From CAMEON01 sp964427175 (GTDB lineage Bacteria > Bacillota > Clostridia > Oscillospirales > CAG-272), in assembly GCA_964427175.1 (NCBI GenBank), contig CAYRTP010000026.1:1-19576 (forward strand): DNA of 19,576 bases, given 5' to 3'. The position numbers and the translations under genes were made by a program. The first letter of the stretch is position 1; each line of letters starts with the position of its first letter. The notes beneath the pieces are model-generated. The model saw only the letters and a list, made by a program, of their open reading frames with translations, did not search any database and was not told where the DNA came from. Shown here piece after piece: positions 15,910 through 19,576 of the stretch.

Positions 15910-16569
15910 ATGGAACCCACCCTGAAGCATATACGCATCATCATGACCTCGGAGCGTTACGAGGTCGCCGCCTCCCTGTTTGACTCGGTGTTCGGAGATC
16001 TTGCCGAATCGGTCGCCAATCAGCCTCCCCAGCCCGTCTCCTCCGCCGAGGAGATGCTCATGGGCATTTTTGCCGACGATCAGAGCGACGAAGGCTACTT
16101 CGTTAAGCCCGCCGACCCCTCCGTCCTCCGTGCCAAGGCTTTGGGGGAGGAGAACGAGGCCATCGAGAAGATCGACCTCATCACCGAGGGCATCCTGACC
16201 ATCACCCCCGACGAGGGCTTCACCGAGGAGCCTTCCTATACCGTGGCCATCAGCTACGATGAGACCGAGCTGACGGGCATGGCAGGTGCCCGCTCCACCA
16301 TCACCTACCGCACCGCCGACCGCGGCCTGGTTACTATGATCCGCACGGGCATGGTTTCCACCGCCCTGACCTTCAAGGCCCACCACCGCGCCATCTGCAC
16401 CTACGATACCCCCTATATGCCCTTCTCCATCGGCATCCACGCCCTGACCGTGGATAACCGCCTGGACACCGACGGCGAGCTGAAGCTGGACTATATCATC
16501 GAGATCCGAGGGGCGAGAGCCGAGCGGTGTGAGATGACTATGAAGATCATCGAGGATGCCAATCCTTGA
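15910..16569 (+). CDS. DUF1934 (YwiB-like) beta-barrel protein with N-terminal extension
   Basis: A 219-residue cytoplasmic protein with no signal peptide. Residues about 88-215 fit the DUF1934/YwiB pattern, a calycin-like small beta-barrel: EGILTI, ISYDETELTGMAGARSTIT, MIRTGMVSTALTF, CTYDTPYMPFSIGIHAL, then GELKLDYIIEIRG. The function of the family is not established. The first ~87 residues, starting LKHIRIIMTSERYEVAASLF, precede the domain and are not in the short ~140-residue members. I start at ATG 15910 because AAAGGAAA (15893-15900) is correctly spaced. An ATG at 15868 in the same frame would begin almost at the predicted transcription start and lacks a ribosome binding site. It is followed by the trpS promoter with no obvious terminator. 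Confidence 0.8.
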   Translation: MEPTLKHIRIIMTSERYEVAASLFDSVFGDLAESVANQPPQPVSSAEEMLMGIFADDQSDEGYFVKPADPSVLRAKALGEENEAIEKIDLITEGILTITPDEGFTEEPSYTVAISYDETELTGMAGARSTITYRTADRGLVTMIRTGMVSTALTFKAHHRAICTYDTPYMPFSIGIHALTVDNRLDTDGELKLDYIIEIRGARAERCEMTMKIIEDANP

Positions 16570-16607
16570 AATTCCCGCAAACAAGCCCGAAAAAACGCAA
16601 AAACCCC

Positions 16608-16636
16608 TTGACAAAACAGGATTTTTGTGCTATCAT
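16608..16636 (+). promoter_or_regulatory. Promoter of the trpS T-box transcript
   Basis: A perfect TTGACA (16608-16613), a 17-base spacer and TATCAT (16631-16636). It predicts transcription from about 16643, giving a leader of about 310 bases before trpS. Confidence 0.85.
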
Positions 16637-16642
16637 ATACCA

Positions 16643-16926
16643 TCATACCAAAACCAACGACGAAGAATAGTACCGCACCCCCTCCGCCATAGAGACCCGC
16701 CGATGCTGGAAACGCGGGACGGAGCCTGCGCGAATGGACTTCCGAGGGCAGACCGAGCCGAAGCACGTTTTACGAAGTACGCTTCGAGGTAGTCTCTGAC
16801 GGCCACGCACCGTTACGCGAAAGAGGAGGGAAGCACCGTAGGTGAAAGTCCCTCAATCGTGGGTGGTACCGCGGATTTTTAGGTAAATTCGTCCCCGACA
16901 GAAAAACTGTCGGGGACTGCTTTTTT
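16643..16926 (+). promoter_or_regulatory. Tryptophan T-box riboswitch
   Basis: A leader RNA that senses uncharged tRNA-Trp and allows trpS transcription only when it is bound. The T-box core GGGTGGTACCGCGG is at 16861-16874 and its antiterminator partner TTCGTCCCC at 16888-16896. An AGAGA motif (16691-16695), typical of the stem I base, is present. The specifier is UGG (Trp) at 16735-16737 in GCGAATGGACTTCCGAG, which matches the usual context of GCGAA before the specifier and CxGAG after it. The tRNA acceptor-pairing bulge reads UGGU. The competing terminator lies at 16891-16926. Specificity agrees with the downstream gene. Confidence 0.93.
16891..16926 (+). terminator. Attenuator terminator of the T-box leader
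   Basis: An 11-bp perfect stem, GTCCCCGACAG (16891-16901) with CTGTCGGGGAC (16907-16917), an AAAAA loop and a T6 run at 16921-16926. The 5' arm overlaps bases needed for the antiterminator, as expected for a T-box switch. Confidence 0.93.
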
Positions 16927-16954
16927 AGATAACATCGAAAGTGAGGATAAAACC

Positions 16955-17956
16955 ATGTTCCAAAACACTCCCGTTTCCTTCTCGGGCGTTCAGCCCAGCG
17001 GAAACCTGACCATCGGCAACTATTTGGGTGCCATCAAGAATTTCTCTGCCTTCTCCGAGAAGTATAAGTGCTTCTACTGCGTGGTGGACGAGCACGCCAT
17101 CACGGTCCGCCAGGTCCCCGCCGACCTCCGCCGCCGTACCTACGAGACCCTGGCCCTCTACATGGCCTGCGGCTTGGACCCGGAGAAGAATACCCTCTAC
17201 GTCCAGTCCCACGTCAAGGAGCACGCCGAGCTGGCTTGGCTGCTCAACTGCTTCACCGGCTTCGGTGAGCTCTCCCGCATGACCCAGTTCAAGGATAAGT
17301 CCGCCAAGCACGCTGACAACATCAACGCGGGCCTGTTCACCTATCCCGTGCTCATGGCCGCCGATATCCTGCTTTACCAGACCGACGTGGTCCCCGTGGG
17401 CATCGACCAGAAGCAGCACGTGGAGCTCTGCCGCGACATCGCCACCCGCTTCAACCAGCTCTATCCCGATACCTTTACCATTCCCGAGCCCATCATGGCC
17501 AAGAGCGGTGCCAAGATCATGTCCCTGGCTGATCCCACCAAGAAGATGAGCAAGTCGGACGAGAATACCAACGCCGTGGTCTACATTCTGGATGACCGCG
17601 ATACCATCATCCGCAAGTTCAAGCGCGCCGTCACCGACTCGGATACCTGCATCCGCTACGCCGAGGGCAAGGACGGCATCAACAACCTCATGACCATTTA
17701 CTCGGTCTTCACGGGCAAGACCCTGGAGGACATCGAGCGCGAGTTTGAGGGCAAGGGCTACGGTGACTTCAAGATGGCCGTAGGCGAGGTATGCGCCGAT
17801 GCCCTGGCTCCCGTCCAGGAGAAGTTCAAGTGCTATATGTCGGATAAGGCCCAACTGGAGGCCCAGATGAAGAAGGGTGCCGAGGAAGCCTCCTACGTAG
17901 CCCGCCGAACCCTGTCCAAGGTCCAGAAGAAGCTGGGCTTTGTGCAGATCCGATAA
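16955..17956 (+). CDS. trpS: Tryptophanyl-tRNA synthetase
   Basis: Class I synthetase that charges tRNA-Trp with tryptophan in the cytoplasm. The 333-residue product has the usual bacterial length. It carries the HIGH-equivalent TIGNYLG at 19-25 after SGVQPSG, the Trp-pocket region CVVDEHAIT, and KMSKS at 197-201. The ORF starts 28 bases after the T-box terminator, with a purine-rich GTGAGGA (16941-16947) upstream of the ATG. It is a single-gene unit under T-box control. All family motifs are intact. No strong terminator is visible downstream. Confidence 0.98.
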   Translation: MFQNTPVSFSGVQPSGNLTIGNYLGAIKNFSAFSEKYKCFYCVVDEHAITVRQVPADLRRRTYETLALYMACGLDPEKNTLYVQSHVKEHAELAWLLNCFTGFGELSRMTQFKDKSAKHADNINAGLFTYPVLMAADILLYQTDVVPVGIDQKQHVELCRDIATRFNQLYPDTFTIPEPIMAKSGAKIMSLADPTKKMSKSDENTNAVVYILDDRDTIIRKFKRAVTDSDTCIRYAEGKDGINNLMTIYSVFTGKTLEDIEREFEGKGYGDFKMAVGEVCADALAPVQEKFKCYMSDKAQLEAQMKKGAEEASYVARRTLSKVQKKLGFVQIR

Positions 17957-18062
17957 AACGTGAATATTTTGTAAACAACTCCTTTTCGGCGTCAGATTTT
18001 TGATTTTCCGTCGTCTTATAAAGTAGAAGACGTATTCCGCCGTGAAAGGAGACCGCAAAACC

Positions 18063-18476
18063 ATGAAATTCCTCCGCGCCCTGATCTCGACAAAACCCAA
18101 TGCCCCATTCTCCGTCAAAGCCCTGCTCTACGCCATCCTGTGTACCCTGTTCGGTACAGCCTGTCTGCACTGCGGGCTATGGATCATGGGCACAAACGGT
18201 GCGTTCTTTGGTGACGTATATCATCGCCCTTACGAGCTGCCCGCCGTAGGGAACGCTCTGCTGGCGGCATTTGTCCTGCTCTGCGTCGCGGCGGCCCTGT
18301 GGCTCTACACGGTGGCCAATGCCCGCCGTAAGTGGCTCAACGTGCTGATTGCCGTGGCGGTGGTCATCCTTTGCTTCGTGCCCTGTTGGATACTGATGAA
18401 CTATATTCACATGTACGGTGAAATGCTCGGACAGTGGATCCTGTACGGACGTGAACATACGTACCACCATACTTGA
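18063..18476 (+). CDS. Hypothetical small membrane protein, three TM segments
   Basis: Not recognised as a named family. I start at ATG 18063 behind AAAGGAG (18045-18051), rather than the GTG at 18042 that overlaps this site, giving 137 residues. Three hydrophobic segments are visible: about 19-42 (ALLYAILCTLFGTACLHCGL), 62-84 (VGNALLAAFVLLCVAAALWL) and 91-115 (WLNVLIAVAVVILCFVPCWI). The N-terminus is basic (MKFLRALISTKPN), which suggests a cytoplasmic N-terminus. The C-terminus is rich in Tyr and His (MYGEMLGQWILYGREHTYHH). It lies about 106 bases after trpS, with a small CGTCTT/AAGACG stem at 18012-18032 in between, and is closed by the terminator at 18486-18534. A convergent regulator frame overlaps its 3' end. 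Confidence 0.7.
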   Translation: MKFLRALISTKPNAPFSVKALLYAILCTLFGTACLHCGLWIMGTNGAFFGDVYHRPYELPAVGNALLAAFVLLCVAAALWLYTVANARRKWLNVLIAVAVVILCFVPCWILMNYIHMYGEMLGQWILYGREHTYHHT

Positions 18477-18958
18477 GGTTGAATGAAACAGAACCCGACC
18501 CAAGGGAAAAGTCCCTGTGGGTCGGGTTCTGTTTTGGTATTATTCCCATTCTGTTCCAACAGACGCCGCGTCCCCTCGTCGGACAGGTAGGCGGCAAACT
18601 CAGAGAGATACCGCAGATTGATGCCATCCTTGGCCAGATTGGCCGTCAGCTTTTCCACAATACTGGGCTTGAGCCAGGGAGCCAGGCCCATCACGTCCTC
18701 GGGGGATGTCTCGCCCGAGGGCGTATCCCCCCGCACCAGGCTGTTCAGAATGGCCGCCTCTCCCACGGTCGGTCTGCCCGCGCCAATGAGCTCGTCCACC
18801 GATATGCCGAATACCTCGGCTATGACGACCAAAATCGACACGTCGGGAAAGCTATCCCCGATTTCGTACTTGGACACGGCCTGCCGTGTTACGTTCAGAC
18901 GCTCGGCCAGCTCGGATTGGGTCATATCCGCGTTTTTGCGAAGCTGTGCCAGCTTCAT
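18407..18958 (-). CDS. XRE-family HTH transcriptional regulator, probably frame-disrupted at both ends
   Basis: The 183-residue frame begins with a clear helix-turn-helix of XRE/Cro-C1 type: LAQLRKNADMTQSELAERL, VTRQAVSKYEIGD, FPDVSILVVIAEVFGISVDELI. A helical region of unknown role follows to about RRLLEQNG. Two things are odd. The strong ribosome binding site (AAAGGAGG, 18992-18999) serves an ATG at 18983 in a different frame; removing one T from the TTT run at 18962-18964 would give MFKYTSLGMKLAQLRK, the usual start of such proteins. At the other end the frame runs through the terminator hairpin and into the neighbouring gene; one extra G in GGG near 18545-18547 would give QNGE and a TAA at 18540-18542. 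The repaired protein would be 147 residues. Pseudogene or sequencing error cannot be told apart here. Confidence 0.8.
   Translation of the reverse strand: MKLAQLRKNADMTQSELAERLNVTRQAVSKYEIGDSFPDVSILVVIAEVFGISVDELIGAGRPTVGEAAILNSLVRGDTPSGETSPEDVMGLAPWLKPSIVEKLTANLAKDGINLRYLSEFAAYLSDEGTRRLLEQNGNNTKTEPDPQGLFPWVGFCFIQPQVWWYVCSRPYRIHCPSISPYM
18486..18534. terminator. Bidirectional terminator downstream of the small membrane protein
   Basis: A 17-bp perfect stem (18486-18502 with 18518-18534), extended inside by AGGG/CCCT, with loop AAAAGT. The right arm ends in GTTTT, giving a T-tail on the + strand, and the left arm supplies a T-tail (TGTTTC) on the - strand. It starts nine bases after the membrane-protein stop and lies just beyond the likely original end of the convergent regulator gene. 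Confidence 0.88.
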
Positions 18959-18991
18959 ACCAAAGGCTTGTGTATTTGAACATGGTTGGTT

Positions 18992-18999
18992 CCTCCTTT
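18992..18999 (-). promoter_or_regulatory. Ribosome binding site of the XRE regulator
   Basis: Perfect AAAGGAGG on the - strand, eight bases before an ATG at 18981-18983 (MFKYTSL...) and 33 bases from the ATG at 18958 that starts the HTH frame. It argues that translation normally begins at 18983, which requires a frame change to reach the HTH. Confidence 0.8.
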
Positions 19000-19006
19000 T
19001 TGTGGG

Positions 19007-19028
19007 ATGAGATGGTTTCTGATCTCAT
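19007..19028. promoter_or_regulatory. Probable operator palindrome at the XRE promoter
   Basis: ATGAGAT (19007-19013) and ATCTCAT (19022-19028) are exact reverse complements around an 8-base centre. The repeat covers the predicted transcription start and touches the -10 box of the regulator promoter, a typical place for an autoregulatory operator. Binding by the XRE protein is inference. Confidence 0.55.
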
Positions 19029-19055
19029 TATACAGCAAAAGCAAGCCCATGTCAA
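19027..19055 (-). promoter_or_regulatory. Consensus promoter of the XRE regulator
   Basis: On the - strand, TTGACA (19050-19055) and TATAAT (19027-19032) are separated by exactly 17 bases, a full sigma-A consensus. The predicted start is near 19020. Such a strong promoter on a repressor-like gene usually implies autoregulation. Confidence 0.88.
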
Positions 19056-19059
19056 GCAA

Positions 19060-19117
19060 CGGTTGTTTGCGCGGTTGGTTTTTGCGGCAAAAAATCCTGC
19101 CATTTTCAAAAATCCTG
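19060..19117. repeat. Two pairs of short direct repeats between divergent promoters
   Basis: CGGTTGTTTGCG (19060-19071) is followed at once by CGGTTGGTTTTTGCG (19072-19086), the same word with three added bases. AAAAATCCTG occurs at 19090-19099 and 19108-19117, 18 bases apart, the second copy touching the -35 box of the flavoprotein promoter. They could be activator sites or chance in an A/T- and G-rich stretch. Confidence 0.5.
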
Positions 19118-19146
19118 TTGCATATTTTCGTCTTTTGTGTTATAAT
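19118..19146 (+). promoter_or_regulatory. Promoter of the flavodiiron protein gene
   Basis: TTGCAT (19118-19123), 17-base spacer and perfect TATAAT (19141-19146). The predicted start is near 19153, leaving a short leader with AAGGAG (19167-19172) before the ATG at 19180. Confidence 0.85.
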
Positions 19147-19179
19147 AAAATACATCAAAAAACAATAAGGAGACTTGCT

Positions 19180-19576
19180 ATGCAGATCACAAAAGATATT
19201 TTCTACGTCGGCGTAAATGACCACAATATTGACCTGTTTGAGGGTCAGTACGTCGTCCCCAACGGAATGGCCTATAACTCCTACGTCATCATGGATGACC
19301 TTATCGCCGTTATGGATACCGTAGATGCCAACTTCACCCACGAGTGGCTGGATAACATCCAGAACACCCTGGGCGGACGGAAGCCCAACTTCCTCATCAT
19401 CCAGCACATGGAGCCCGACCACTCCGCCAACATCGTCAACTTCCTCAAGGCTTACCCCGACACCGTGGTTGTCGCCTCCTCCAAGGCCTTCACCATGATG
19501 AAGAACTTCTTTGGTAAGGATTTCTCTGAGAATGGTATGGTGGTGGGCGAGGGGGATACCCTTTGCCTCGGTAAGC
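19180..19576 (+). CDS. fprA: A-type flavodiiron protein, N-terminal part (runs off the window)
   Basis: Flavodiiron proteins reduce O2 to water and/or NO to N2O in anaerobes, using a diiron metallo-beta-lactamase-like domain and an FMN-binding flavodoxin domain. Only the first 132 codons are visible, with no stop before the window edge. They contain the start of the beta-lactamase-like fold: DIFYVGVNDHNIDLFEG, MAYNSYVIMDDLIAVMDTV and the iron-ligand motif QHMEPDHS with His76, Glu78, Asp80 and His81. The His-x-Glu-x-Asp motif separates it from zinc hydrolases of the same fold. The ATG has AAGGAG at 19167-19172. It is divergent from the XRE regulator. The flavodoxin part is outside the window, so a shorter or fused form cannot be excluded. 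Confidence 0.9.
   Translation, partial: MQITKDIFYVGVNDHNIDLFEGQYVVPNGMAYNSYVIMDDLIAVMDTVDANFTHEWLDNIQNTLGGRKPNFLIIQHMEPDHSANIVNFLKAYPDTVVVASSKAFTMMKNFFGKDFSENGMVVGEGDTLCLGK

Noticed and set aside
15945..15966. 7-bp hairpin (GACCTCG/CGAGGTC) early in the DUF1934 gene
   Set aside because: Within coding sequence in GC-rich DNA; chance pairing is likely and no regulatory context is evident.
16925..18118. Antisense frame of 397 codons opposite trpS
   Set aside because: Shadow of trpS codon usage; it would also run across the T-box terminator region.
1..19576. CRISPR arrays, insertion sequences, phage genes, tRNA or rRNA genes
   Set aside because: No regularly spaced repeats, transposase or integrase motifs, and no tRNA-like cloverleaf or rRNA sequence were seen.

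Overview
The window reads as chromosomal DNA of a Bacillota bacterium, most likely a GC-rich member of class Clostridia (Oscillospirales-like, gut-type). The reasons are gene order of Gram-positive type (dprA-topA-trmFO; plsX-rnc-smc-ftsY; yhbY-nadD-yqeK-rsfS), folate-dependent TrmFO, a T-box leader on trpS, AAAGGAGG-type ribosome binding sites and sigma-A promoters of TTGACA-17-TATAAT form. Coding DNA strongly prefers G or C at third positions, which leaves very long antisense frames open. A run of ten Ns inside ftsY marks an assembly gap, so this is probably a draft or metagenome-assembled contig.

Region 1 (1-4446): the 3' part of dprA (DNA uptake/recombination mediator), topA (topoisomerase I with four C-terminal zinc ribbons) and trmFO (tRNA m5U54 methyltransferase), closely packed on the + strand. 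Region 2 (4447-4712) is a gene-free stretch with several hairpins, including a perfect 28-bp palindrome. Region 3 (4713-11516): plsX, rnc, smc, ftsY. This is the classic phospholipid / RNase III / condensin / SRP-receptor cluster, but without the fab genes and acpP that lie between plsX and rnc in Bacillus. Region 4 (11527-14224): rdgB-type ITP/XTP pyrophosphatase, yhbY, nadD, yqeK and rsfS, serving nucleotide-pool cleaning, NAD synthesis and ribosome assembly/silencing. A strong bidirectional terminator closes it.

Region 5 (14292-16569): a CotH-kinase-like lipoprotein on the - strand, divergent from a DUF1934 (YwiB-like) gene, each with its own recognisable promoter. Region 6 (16608-17956): promoter, tryptophan T-box (UGG specifier) with intrinsic terminator, and trpS. 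Region 7 (18063-18983): a small three-TM hypothetical protein convergent with an XRE-family regulator, with a shared terminator hairpin between them. The regulator appears to be broken by two single-base homopolymer indels. Region 8 (18984-19576): a divergent regulatory region with two consensus promoters, a probable operator palindrome and two pairs of direct repeats, then the 5' end of an A-type flavodiiron protein (O2/NO detoxification), cut by the window edge.

Most of the window is conserved housekeeping. I found no mobile element, CRISPR array, rRNA, tRNA or clearly new multi-gene system. The points most worth a second look are the broken regulator and the repeat-rich divergent promoter at 18540-19180, the structured trmFO-plsX spacer, the insertion next to the SMC Walker A motif, and the ftsY gap whose length disagrees with the protein family.
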